From positions 1 to 6,740 of the forward strand of contig CAKTSC010000077.1 of NCBI GenBank assembly GCA_934597465.1: DNA of 6,740 nt, written 5' to 3'. Each line of letters begins with the position of its first letter. The stretch's first letter is position 1. The translations under genes were made by a program, and so were the position numbers. The stretch comes from an uncultured Dysosmobacter sp. GTDB taxonomy: Bacteria > Bacillota > Clostridia > Oscillospirales > Oscillospiraceae. Below the pieces are notes generated by a model, which did no database searches, was not told the origin of the DNA, and saw nothing but the letters and a program-made list of their open reading frames with translations. This document shows, piece by piece, positions 1-6,122 of the stretch.

Positions 1-243
1 GAGATGTGCAAGGGCAGCGACATCGGCAAGTTCACCGGCTACTACTATACCGCCTCCATGGCCGCCCAGGTGGTGACCCCGGTGCTGGCCGGCACCCTGA
101 TGCGCCATGTGAGCTATAAGATCCTCTTCCCCTACGCCGCCCTGTTCGTGGCGCTGAGCTTCGTCACCATGTGCTTCGTCCGCCACGGCGACAGCAAGGC
201 CGAGGCCAAGCGGGGTCTGGACGCCTTCGAGGAAATGGACTGA
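1..243 (+). CDS. MFS transporter, C-terminal end (partial, 5' end outside window)
   Basis: This is the last 80 codons of a major facilitator superfamily permease; the frame is open from base 1 and ends at TGA 241-243. It holds what should be the final two membrane helices: a Tyr-rich start (GKFTGYYYTASMAAQ) leading into a helix with VVTPVLAGTLM, a short loop, then ILFPYAALFVALSFVTMCFV, followed by a charged cytoplasmic tail (RHGDSKAEAKRG). The GYYYTASMAAQ...TPVLAG pattern resembles SLC45-like MFS proteins of Clostridia, whose substrates are often sugars or unknown. That subfamily call is from memory of the family and cannot be tested on so short a piece. The stop lies 25 bases before the next start, so it is probably co-transcribed with the phosphodiesterase and the membrane protein. 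The ATG at base 4 is internal, not the start. Confidence 0.8.
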   Translation, partial: EMCKGSDIGKFTGYYYTASMAAQVVTPVLAGTLMRHVSYKILFPYAALFVALSFVTMCFVRHGDSKAEAKRGLDAFEEMD

Positions 244-268
244 TCCCCTGCAAAGGAAGTGTGACCCA

Positions 269-1126
269 ATGAAGAGAAACACCAAGATCGCCCTGGCCTC
301 GGCGGCCGCCGCCCTGCCCCTGGCGGGCTGCTTCCTGCTGGACGGCCGCCGGGGCCAGCCCGGCTGGGAGAAGCTGCTGGACTGGCGCTACGCCCACCGG
401 GGCCTCTACGATAACGGCGGCGGCATCCCGGAGAACAGCCTCGCCGCCTTCCGCCGGGCCGCCGAGGGCGGCTTCGGCGCGGAGCTGGACGTCCACCGCA
501 CGGCGGACGGGCAGCTGGTGGTGATCCACGACAGCGACCTTGCCCGGGTCTGCGGCCGGGTGGGGAAGGTGGAGGAGCTTTCCTGGGAGGAGCTCTCCCG
601 CTGCCGCCTGCTGGGCACGGAGGAGGGGATCCCCCTCCTCTCGGAGGTTCTGCCCCTCTTCGCGGGGACGGCCCCCCTCATCGTGGAGCTCAAGCCCATC
701 CGGGGCAACGAGGCCGTCCTGGCGGAGGAGACCTGCGCCCTGCTGGACAGCTTCCCGGATCTGGATTACTGCCTGGAGAGCTTCGACCCCTTCGCCGTCC
801 TCTGGCTGCGAAAGCACCGGCCGGAGCTCATCCGGGGCCAGCTGTCCCAGGACTTTCTGCGCTCCCCCGACCACCCGCAGCTTCTGGCCAGCTTCATGCT
901 CTCCACCCTCTTCTCCAACGCCTGGACGCGGCCGGACTTCATCGCCTGGCGCTGGCAGGATCGGAAAAGCCCCTTCCGCCGCCTCTGCTGCCGGGGGCTC
1001 CGGGTGCAGGGCGTCTACTGGACGCTGACGAGCCCGGAGCAGCTCCTCGCCGCCGAGCGGGAGGGGGCCCTGGGTATCTTTGAGGGCTTCCGCCCGGCGT
1101 CCCCCCGGCGGGGAGGCGCCGTATGA
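269..1126 (+). CDS. Glycerophosphodiester phosphodiesterase family protein, putative lipoprotein
   Basis: This 285-residue protein belongs to the GDPD family, which hydrolyses glycerophosphodiesters to glycerol 3-phosphate and an alcohol using an acid/base His pair and a divalent metal. The whole signature is visible: YAHRG (His43), PENSLAAF (Glu55), AELDVHRTADGQLVVIHD (Glu72, Asp74, His87), the strand LIVELKP, and the C-terminal YWTLTSPEQ and GIFEGF strands of the barrel. Length is normal for the family. The N-terminus (MKRNTK, then an Ala/Leu-rich stretch ending LAGC at Cys21) reads as a lipoprotein signal with a lipobox, so the enzyme is probably anchored outside the membrane; relatives often have a plain membrane anchor there instead. 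The start is supported by an AAAGGAAG SD at 252-259, nine bases upstream. Its TGA overlaps the ATG of the next gene. The substrate is unknown. It could act on lipid-derived glycerophosphodiesters or teichoic-acid fragments. Confidence 0.9.
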   Translation: MKRNTKIALASAAAALPLAGCFLLDGRRGQPGWEKLLDWRYAHRGLYDNGGGIPENSLAAFRRAAEGGFGAELDVHRTADGQLVVIHDSDLARVCGRVGKVEELSWEELSRCRLLGTEEGIPLLSEVLPLFAGTAPLIVELKPIRGNEAVLAEETCALLDSFPDLDYCLESFDPFAVLWLRKHRPELIRGQLSQDFLRSPDHPQLLASFMLSTLFSNAWTRPDFIAWRWQDRKSPFRRLCCRGLRVQGVYWTLTSPEQLLAAEREGALGIFEGFRPASPRRGGAV

Positions 1127-2064
1127 GCCGCCCGGAAAAGCAGGCCAAAAAGCAGGCCGTGAAGCGGGAGAAACAGGCCTTTCAGAAGGCCATCCGGATG
1201 GAGCTGCGGGAGCATAAGAGCTCTTTTCTCGTCTTCTCCGTGCTGCGGATCCTGGTGATCGTCTCCCTCGTCCGGCAGATCATGCTGGGCAGCTACGAGA
1301 GCGCCTTCTACTGCGCTTTGGCCCTGGCGCTTCTTTACGTCCCCAGCTGGGTGCAGGTGCAGCTTCGCATCGAGCTGCCCCCGGCCCTGGAGATCACCAT
1401 TCTCTGCTTCATCTTCGCGGCGGAGATCCTGGGGGAAGTCCACGCCTTCTACGTCCGCATCCCCGGGTGGGACACCATGCTCCACACCATCAACGGCTTC
1501 CTGGCGGCGGCGGTGGGCTTCTCCCTGGTGAAGCTCTTAAACGACAGCAAGCGGATCACCTTTGACCTCTCGCCCTTCTACCTGTCCCTGGTGGCCTTCT
1601 GCTTCTCCATGACCATCGGCGTTCTGTGGGAATTCTTTGAGTTCAGCATGGACTGGTGGTTCGGCGCGGACATGCAGAAGGACACCGTCATCCATGCCCT
1701 CCACTCCGTGACCCTGGATCCCACGAACTCCAACAAGGTCGTCACCATCCCGGACATCACGGAGGTGACGGTGAACGGCCAGGATCTGGGGCTGGGCGGG
1801 TACCTCGACATCGGCCTCATCGACACCATGAAGGATCTCTTCGTGAACTTCATCGGGGCGGTGGTCTTCTCCGTGGGCGGCTTCTTCTACCTGAAGAGCC
1901 AGGGCCGGCGGCAGACCGGCATCCGGGGCTTCGTCCCGGATGTGAAGACCGAGGACGCGGACTTCCTCCGCAAAGCCCGGACGGAACTGGCGGAAACGGA
2001 AGCCCCGGCGGGAGAGATGTCGGCAACGGATGCCCCGCCGGAGCATGCCCCAGTGGAGGAATGA
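1123..2064 (+). CDS. YjdF/DUF2238-type multi-spanning membrane protein
   Basis: This 313-residue integral membrane protein has no established function. A Lys/Arg-rich cytoplasmic N-terminus (residues 1-32) precedes about six hydrophobic segments near 33-53, 58-77, 86-103, 116-138, 148-176 and 236-258. The diagnostic part is the set of conserved polar positions in or near helices: GWDTMLH (115-121), GVLWEFFEFSMDWW (166-179) and IDTMKDLFVNFIGA (233-246). This WD..H / WE..EF..D / DTM.DL.....GA pattern matches the YjdF (DUF2238) family as I know it. Between the fifth and sixth helices is a loop of about 50 residues (181-230), longer than in short YjdF proteins. The last 50 residues are hydrophilic and rich in Glu, Ala and Pro, probably disordered. 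Translation is probably coupled to the phosphodiesterase: ATGA overlap, with its own SD GGGAGG at 1111-1116. The clustered Asp/Glu/His in helices hint at metal or proton binding, which is inference. Confidence 0.75.
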   Translation: MSRPEKQAKKQAVKREKQAFQKAIRMELREHKSSFLVFSVLRILVIVSLVRQIMLGSYESAFYCALALALLYVPSWVQVQLRIELPPALEITILCFIFAAEILGEVHAFYVRIPGWDTMLHTINGFLAAAVGFSLVKLLNDSKRITFDLSPFYLSLVAFCFSMTIGVLWEFFEFSMDWWFGADMQKDTVIHALHSVTLDPTNSNKVVTIPDITEVTVNGQDLGLGGYLDIGLIDTMKDLFVNFIGAVVFSVGGFFYLKSQGRRQTGIRGFVPDVKTEDADFLRKARTELAETEAPAGEMSATDAPPEHAPVEE

Positions 2065-2100
2065 CCGTGCCCCCCTCTTCCCACCGGCCCTTTCGAGATG

Positions 2101-2148
2101 AAAAGAGAAATGCGCTCCAGCCTGACGGCTGGAGCGCATTTCTCTTTT
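2101..2148. terminator. Bidirectional intrinsic terminator, 22-bp perfect stem
   Basis: The left arm 2101-2122 and right arm 2127-2148 are perfect reverse complements around a TGAC loop. The core is GC-rich (GCGCTCCAGCC), the left arm begins AAAAGAGAAA and the right arm ends TTTCTCTTTT, so a U-rich tail is produced whichever strand is transcribed. It lies 36 bases after the YjdF-like stop and 41 bases after the end of the minus-strand regulator remnant, so it would stop transcription from both sides. Confidence 0.9.
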
Positions 2149-2189
2149 GAGGCACTTGGGGGAGCGGGCCGTATTCCGGCAGGCGATCC

Positions 2190-2339
2190 TCAGCGGAAAT
2201 ACTGCGGATAGGCGCTTTGCAGCTCCTGCGCGGTCTGCAGGTCGCAGTCGTGGTGGATGGTGAGCAGGCGAAGCAGCTCCGGCCGGTTCCCGGACTCCAG
2301 GCAGGCGATGATCTCCAGATGCTCGTTGAGGGAGGTATT
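2190..2339 (-). pseudogene. Remnant of an FCD-domain GntR-family transcriptional regulator (C-terminal 49 codons only)
   Basis: Read on the minus strand, the last 49 codons before TGA (2192-2190) give the end of an FCD ligand-binding domain: SLNEHLEIIACLESGN, then a helix, then the tail QSAYPQYFR. In this family the last two helices read S..EH..I..A...GD followed by a helix and often end YP.YF. Intact members have about 220-240 residues, with an N-terminal winged helix that is absent here. Upstream of residue N1 the frame runs into the antisense of the AEC carrier and shows no FCD or winged-helix sequence, so about three quarters of the gene is gone. The stop and the terminator beyond it are preserved. 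FCD regulators often sit divergently from genes for sugar-acid or organic-acid use, which fits the adjacent carrier and dehydratase. The family call rests on a short segment and is fairly, not fully, secure. Confidence 0.65.
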
Positions 2340-3240
2340 ACTGCTGCGCAGGATCCTGGTGATGGCTCTTCTCACCCTGCTGGGACTGTATCTCTTCCAG
2401 CGGAACATCCTCACCCAGCGCGGAGGGACGGATCTCAGCGCCATTCTGGTTCGCCTGATCGTCCCCTGCGTGATCCTCCGCTCCTTCCTCACGGTTGCCC
2501 CCAGCCCGGAGACCCGCCGTCTCATCCTGGTCTCCACCCTCTGCGCGCTCTGCGCGCTGCTGCTCTCCATGCTGGTCTCCGCCCTGGCCTTCGGCAGGCG
2601 GCGGCCCGTCCATCATTTTTCCGCCGCCTTCTCCAACGCGGGCTTCATGGGCATCCCCCTGGTGGAGGCCGTCCTCGGCAGCGGGGCCGTTCTTCTCATC
2701 GCGCCCTTCATCGCCCTTCTGAACCTCTTTCAGTGGACGTACGGTCTCTTTGTCCTCACCGGCGAGAAGCGGCATCTCTCCGCCAGGGCCATCGCCAGGA
2801 ATCCCGTCCTGCTGTCCTTCGCGGGAGGCCTGCTGGTCTTCTTCCTGCAGATCCCCGTGCCGGACGTCCTGACGGACACCATCGGTGCCGTTGCGCAGAT
2901 GAATACGCCGGTGGCGATGATCTGCCTGGGGATGCTGATGCGCCGGGTAAACTGGGCGTCCCTCTGGCGGGACGGCCCCGCCTGGGCCTGCGCCATCCTG
3001 CGGCTGCTTGTGATCCCCGGCCTGACCGCTGTGCTGCTGCGGCTGCTTCCCTGGGCGGAAGAGACCGTATGCGTTGCCGTTCTGATCGCGGCCAGCGCCC
3101 CGGTGGGCTCCAACGTCGCCGTCTTCGCGCAGCTGTACGGAAGGGCGACCGACGATGCGGTGAAGGCGGTCACCCTCAGCACTTTGCTCTGCGCATTTTC
3201 CATGCCATTGATCCTGACCTTGAATGCCTATCTGCTCTGA
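2308..3240 (+). CDS. AEC (auxin efflux carrier) family transporter with replaced 5' end
   Basis: This is a membrane carrier of the AEC family; bacterial members move small carboxylates such as malate or malonate, among others. Family hallmarks occur in order: a first helix with LVMALLTLLGLYL, LVRLIVPCVILRSFL, NAGFMGIPLVEAVLG, NPVLLSFAGGLLV, NTPVAMICLGMLM, LRLLVIPGL, and APVGSN followed by YGRATDDAVKAVTLSTL and a final helix. Length is about 310 residues, as usual, with roughly ten hydrophobic segments. Recognisable AEC sequence begins only at about base 2338 (LLLRRIL); everything upstream in frame is antisense to the regulator remnant. The native start codon is therefore missing. In-frame ATGs at 2257, 2308 and 2362 could serve. 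I chose 2308 because it keeps the first helix and adds only ten foreign residues. None has a good SD at the right distance. The gene may be poorly translated or already decaying, although the rest of the frame is intact. Confidence 0.8.
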   Translation: MISRCSLREVLLLRRILVMALLTLLGLYLFQRNILTQRGGTDLSAILVRLIVPCVILRSFLTVAPSPETRRLILVSTLCALCALLLSMLVSALAFGRRRPVHHFSAAFSNAGFMGIPLVEAVLGSGAVLLIAPFIALLNLFQWTYGLFVLTGEKRHLSARAIARNPVLLSFAGGLLVFFLQIPVPDVLTDTIGAVAQMNTPVAMICLGMLMRRVNWASLWRDGPAWACAILRLLVIPGLTAVLLRLLPWAEETVCVAVLIAASAPVGSNVAVFAQLYGRATDDAVKAVTLSTLLCAFSMPLILTLNAYLL

Positions 3241-3257
3241 AACCGCGGCTGCCGTCC

Positions 3258-3303
3258 AAACGGAAAGTGCAGCGGCTGCGGAAAATCAAACTTTACGCCG
3301 TTT
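3258..3303 (+). other. Imperfect inverted repeat between carrier and dehydratase genes
   Basis: AAACGG-AAAGT at 3258-3268 can pair with ACTTT-ACG-CCGTTT at 3290-3303, leaving a three-base bulge. A small GCAG/CTGC hairpin could form inside the loop. There is no U tract after it, so it is not a convincing intrinsic terminator. It could be a weak RNA structure or chance. It occupies most of the 112-base gap between the carrier stop and the chosen dehydratase start, in which I see no other clear signal. Confidence 0.25.
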
Positions 3304-3352
3304 CAGCTTGGAACCGTCCTCGCCTTAATACGGCTGAATGGGGGTACTATAC

Positions 3353-5035
3353 ATGTTAAATAGCCAAGCCGTGCGGCGGGCGGGGCCGGAGGTGGATCCT
3401 CTGTGGCTGGGCAGCGGCCGCCGGGTGGAGGATCTCTCCAAGCCCCAGATCCTCATCGACTCCACCGCCGGGGACAGCCACCCCGGCAGCCGCCACCTCT
3501 CGTCCCTGGCGGAGAGCGCCAAAAACGCCCTCTACGCCGGGGGGATGATGCCCGCCCTCTACACCGTCACCGACATCTGCGACGGGGCGGCCACCGGCCA
3601 CGCTGGCATGAACTACTCCCTGGTCTCCCGGGATCTCATCGCCGCCATGGTGGAGATCCACGCCCGGGCCTCCGGCTTTGACGGCCTGATGACCATCTCC
3701 TCCTGCGACAAGGCCACCCCCGGCCACCTGATGGCCCTGGCCCGGCTGGACATCCCCGGCGTCCACGTCTGCGGCGGCTCCATGATGCCGGGCCCCGGCT
3801 TCCTCAGCGCCGACAGCTGCTACGAGACCAACCTGCGGGTGGCAGAGGGCGCCATGACGGCGGAGGAGGAATGGTACTACAAGCGCAACGCCTGCCCCAG
3901 CTGCGGCGCCTGCCAGTACATGGGCACCGCCAGCACCATGCAGGCCATGGCGGAGGCCCTGGGCATGGCTCTGCCGGGCAACGCCATGATGCCCGCCAAC
4001 ACCAACTACCTGCCCCAGCTGGCGTCGGACGCCGGGGCCCTCTTCCCCCTGCTGCTCGCCCAGGATCTCCGGCCCAGCGCCATCCTGACCCGGGCGGCCT
4101 TTGAAAACGCCATCAAGGTACACGCCGCCATCGGCGGCTCCGCCAACGCGGTGCTGCACCTGCCCGCCATCGCGGCGGAGCGGGGCATCCGCCTGACGCT
4201 GGAGGACTTCCAGCGCGTCTCCGCCGGGATCCCCCTGCTGACCAGCATCCTCACCGCCGGGCGCTGGCCCACCCAGTACTTCTGGCTGGCGGGCGGCGTG
4301 CCCCGGATCCTCTGGGAGCTGCGGGACGTGCTGGAGCTGGACATCCCCACCGTCACCGGCCATACCGTCCGGGAAAGCCTGGAGTTGCTCCGGGCCCAGG
4401 GCTACTTCCGCCGCAGCGAGGAGCTGCTGCACCCCTACTCCCTGACTCCGGAGGACATCATCCGCCACCCCGACGACCCGGTGGACAGCGACAGCGGTCT
4501 CACCATCCTCCACGGGAACCTGGCCCCGGAGGGGGCCGTGGTGAAGCACTGCGCCATGGACAAGGAGATGTACCGCTTCACCGGCCGGGCCCGGGTCTTT
4601 GAGTCCGAGGCCGCGGCGGTGGCCGCCATCTACGAAGACCGGATCCACCCCGGCGAGGTGGTGGTGATCCGCTGCTGCGGCAAGCACGCGGCGGGTATGC
4701 CCGAGATGCTGAAAGCCACCGACGCCGTCTGCAACAAGCCCGCCCTCTGCCGCAGCACCGCACTCATCACGGACGGGCGCTTCTCCGGGGCCTCCCGGGG
4801 CCCCTGCGTGGGCTACCTCCTGCCGGAGGCCGTGGACGGCGGGCCCATCGGTCTCGTCTGCGAGGACGACCTCATCGAGATCGACGTCCGCGGCCACAGC
4901 CTGAACCTGGTGGGCGTCTCCGGGCAGCGCTGCCCGGAGGAGGCCATCCGCGAGACCCTGGCCGCCCGCCGGAAAACCATGCAGCCCCAGCGGCCTCGGC
5001 TGACGGGTGCCCTGCGTTACCTGGCCCGGGACTGA
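3353..5035 (+). CDS. IlvD/Edd family dehydratase (dihydroxy-acid or sugar-acid dehydratase-like)
   Basis: This 560-residue enzyme is from the iron-sulfur dehydratase family that removes water from 2,3-dihydroxy acids (IlvD) or aldonic acids (Edd and relatives). Visible signatures are DICDGAATGHAGMNYSL with Asp77, SSCDK with Cys118, Asp119 and Lys120 (cluster and metal site; the Lys is carbamylated in studied members), PSCGACQYMGTASTM with Cys188 (cluster ligand), and TDGRFSGASRG with the catalytic Ser. Where [2Fe-2S] members have a third ligand in a PCN motif, this protein has PGSRHL with Gly45, as the E. coli IlvD type does, so an oxygen-sensitive [4Fe-4S] cluster is likely. The start at 3353 (MLNSQAVRRAGPEVDPL) is preferred because that N-terminus is typical of a Clostridia subgroup and GGGGG at 3340-3344 can serve as a weak SD. 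An in-frame ATG at 3338 is the alternative. No ilv genes are nearby, so a catabolic role with the adjacent AEC carrier is more likely than valine/isoleucine synthesis; that is inference. Confidence 0.88.
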   Translation: MLNSQAVRRAGPEVDPLWLGSGRRVEDLSKPQILIDSTAGDSHPGSRHLSSLAESAKNALYAGGMMPALYTVTDICDGAATGHAGMNYSLVSRDLIAAMVEIHARASGFDGLMTISSCDKATPGHLMALARLDIPGVHVCGGSMMPGPGFLSADSCYETNLRVAEGAMTAEEEWYYKRNACPSCGACQYMGTASTMQAMAEALGMALPGNAMMPANTNYLPQLASDAGALFPLLLAQDLRPSAILTRAAFENAIKVHAAIGGSANAVLHLPAIAAERGIRLTLEDFQRVSAGIPLLTSILTAGRWPTQYFWLAGGVPRILWELRDVLELDIPTVTGHTVRESLELLRAQGYFRRSEELLHPYSLTPEDIIRHPDDPVDSDSGLTILHGNLAPEGAVVKHCAMDKEMYRFTGRARVFESEAAAVAAIYEDRIHPGEVVVIRCCGKHAAGMPEMLKATDAVCNKPALCRSTALITDGRFSGASRGPCVGYLLPEAVDGGPIGLVCEDDLIEIDVRGHSLNLVGVSGQRCPEEAIRETLAARRKTMQPQRPRLTGALRYLARD

Positions 5036-5120
5036 GCCCCCTTCCCCGCGGGTGCTCCCGTTCCCACCGCTTTCTCCCCGTTTGTTTTCTCCCAATTCTT
5101 TCTCCCCTCCTATCTCCCAT

Positions 5121-5166
5121 AAACGCGCGATCCCCGGCGCCCTTCGGCACTGGGGATCGCGCGTTT
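5121..5166. terminator. Bidirectional intrinsic terminator between converging genes
   Basis: Arms AAACGCGCGATCCCC (5121-5135) and its exact complement (5152-5166) form a 15-bp stem. The 16-base apical part can pair further (G-C pairs around a CTTC tetraloop at 5142-5145, with one C-A mismatch). The plus strand continues TTTT after the stem. The minus strand ends its stem with TTT. It lies 85 bases after the dehydratase stop and 7 bases beyond the lysR stop, and serves both genes. Confidence 0.9.
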
Positions 5167-5173
5167 TCCCGTC

Positions 5174-6094
5174 TCAGAGGAGGCCCTGGCCGGAGGCCAG
5201 GGCCTCCTCCAGTGCGGCCAGGAACTGGGGGAGGACGGGGTTCTGGTTGTCCCGCTGCCAGGCGGCAATGATCTCTTCCTCCTCCCCCTCCCCCCCCAGG
5301 GGGACGAAGACCAGGTTGTCGGCGTGGTAGAGCTTGTCCACGCAGTAGTCCGGCAGGATGGAGATGCCCTCCTCCGCCGCCACCATCATGAGGATGCTCT
5401 CGGTGTCCGCCGAGCGGAAGAGGATGTTGGGCCGGTAGCCCGCGTCCCGGTAGCGCTGCATGAAGAAGGTATCGCCGTAGGAGTCGTTGGCGGCGTCCGG
5501 GGACATATAGAGGATGGTCTCTCCCCGGAGCTCCTCCCGCCGGAGCTGGTGGCGCTGGGCCAGGGGATGGGCGGCGTAGAGGGCCACCACCAGCCGGGCC
5601 TTCTCCACCGTCCGGAAGGCCACGCCCTCCTGCTGCTTGAGGTTGGTGGAGTCCCAGGTGAAGATCACGTCGTACTCCCGGTGGAGGAGCCCGGCGGCCA
5701 GGGCGTCCGTGGACGCCCTGTAAAAGGTCAGCAGGACGCCCCGGTTGCTGCGGTGGAAGCGCCGCATCAGGATGGAGAGGTCGCTGCGCTCATAGCCCCG
5801 GACATAGCCCAGCCGCAGGGTGCCGCTGAGGCCCGCCGCCGCGTCGTGCACCCGGTCGGCGGCCTGGCTCATCCGCTCCAGGATGGCCCGGGCCTCCAGC
5901 AGGAAGACCTGCCCCGCCGGGGTCAGGCGCACGGGCCGGGTGCTCCGGTCAAAGAGCTCGCAGCCAAGGCTCTCCTCCAGCAGCCGTATCTGCTGGGTGA
6001 TGGCCGTCTGGGTCAGGTAGAACTGCTCCGCCGCCTTGGTGAAGCTCCGGTGCTCCGCCGCCGCCACGAAGTATTTCAGCTGATTCCGGTTCAT
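5174..6094 (-). CDS. LysR-family transcriptional regulator
   Basis: This 306-residue LysR-type regulator is of normal length. The N-terminal winged helix-turn-helix is clear: LKYFVAAAEHRSFTKAAEQ (residues 6-24), TQTAITQQIRLLEESLG (28-44), FDRSTRPVRLTPAG (48-61), then a linker helix to about residue 90. The effector-binding part starts at LRLGYV and continues through DVIFTW, ARLVVALYAAHPLAQ and MMVAAEEGISILPDYCV, the usual periplasmic-binding-protein-like fold. The start at 6094 is chosen over an in-frame ATG at 6130 because a strong AGGGAGGG SD lies at the right distance (6102-6109, minus strand) and MNRNQLKYF is a normal LysR beginning. It is divergent from a sodium-coupled transporter and separated from it by a LysR-box dyad, so control of that transporter and itself is the likely job. 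The last 11 codons form a perfect hairpin. The ligand is unknown. Confidence 0.93.
   Translation of the reverse strand: MNRNQLKYFVAAAEHRSFTKAAEQFYLTQTAITQQIRLLEESLGCELFDRSTRPVRLTPAGQVFLLEARAILERMSQAADRVHDAAAGLSGTLRLGYVRGYERSDLSILMRRFHRSNRGVLLTFYRASTDALAAGLLHREYDVIFTWDSTNLKQQEGVAFRTVEKARLVVALYAAHPLAQRHQLRREELRGETILYMSPDAANDSYGDTFFMQRYRDAGYRPNILFRSADTESILMMVAAEEGISILPDYCVDKLYHADNLVFVPLGGEGEEEEIIAAWQRDNQNPVLPQFLAALEEALASGQGLL
5177..5209 (-). repeat. Perfect 15-bp inverted repeat in the last codons of lysR
   Basis: GAGGAGGCCCTGGCC (5177-5191) and its exact complement (5195-5209) flank a three-base GGA loop. On the minus strand this is codons EEALASGQGLL directly before TGA, so the stem ends exactly at the stop codon. 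In the lysR mRNA it would be a very stable GC hairpin, followed after 10 bases by the terminator stem. It has no U tract and is not itself a terminator. Confidence 0.85.
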
Positions 6095-6122
6095 GGAAAT
6101 TCCCTCCCTGCCGCGAATTGGG

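Noticed and set aside
164..874. A 236-codon minus-strand open frame opposite the phosphodiesterase
   Set aside because: No recognisable motif and no SD context. It is a shadow of the GDPD gene.
2340..2570. Extension of the minus-strand regulator frame upstream of its FCD remnant as real coding sequence
   Set aside because: The extra residues are Arg/Ser-rich, lack FCD or winged-helix features and are the antisense of the carrier. Only the C-terminal 49 codons look genuine.
3325..3352. A promoter for the dehydratase using TACTAT (3345-3350) as -10
   Set aside because: It lies only two bases from the ATG, too close even for a leaderless transcript, and no -35 lies at the right distance.
2217..3359. 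A 380-codon plus-strand open frame in another frame over the carrier gene
   Set aside because: It is Arg/Pro/His-rich without membrane segments or motifs. The overlapping frame carries the AEC hallmarks.
3356..5095. A 579-codon open frame on the minus strand covering the whole dehydratase gene
   Set aside because: It is low-complexity, rich in Gly/Ala/Val/His/Gln, with no family motif. It is the antisense shadow of a GC-rich gene whose plus frame has full family signatures.
5177..5209. The lysR-end hairpin as an intrinsic terminator
   Set aside because: No U tract follows on either strand, and it lies inside the coding sequence. The neighbouring 5121-5166 hairpin fits that role.
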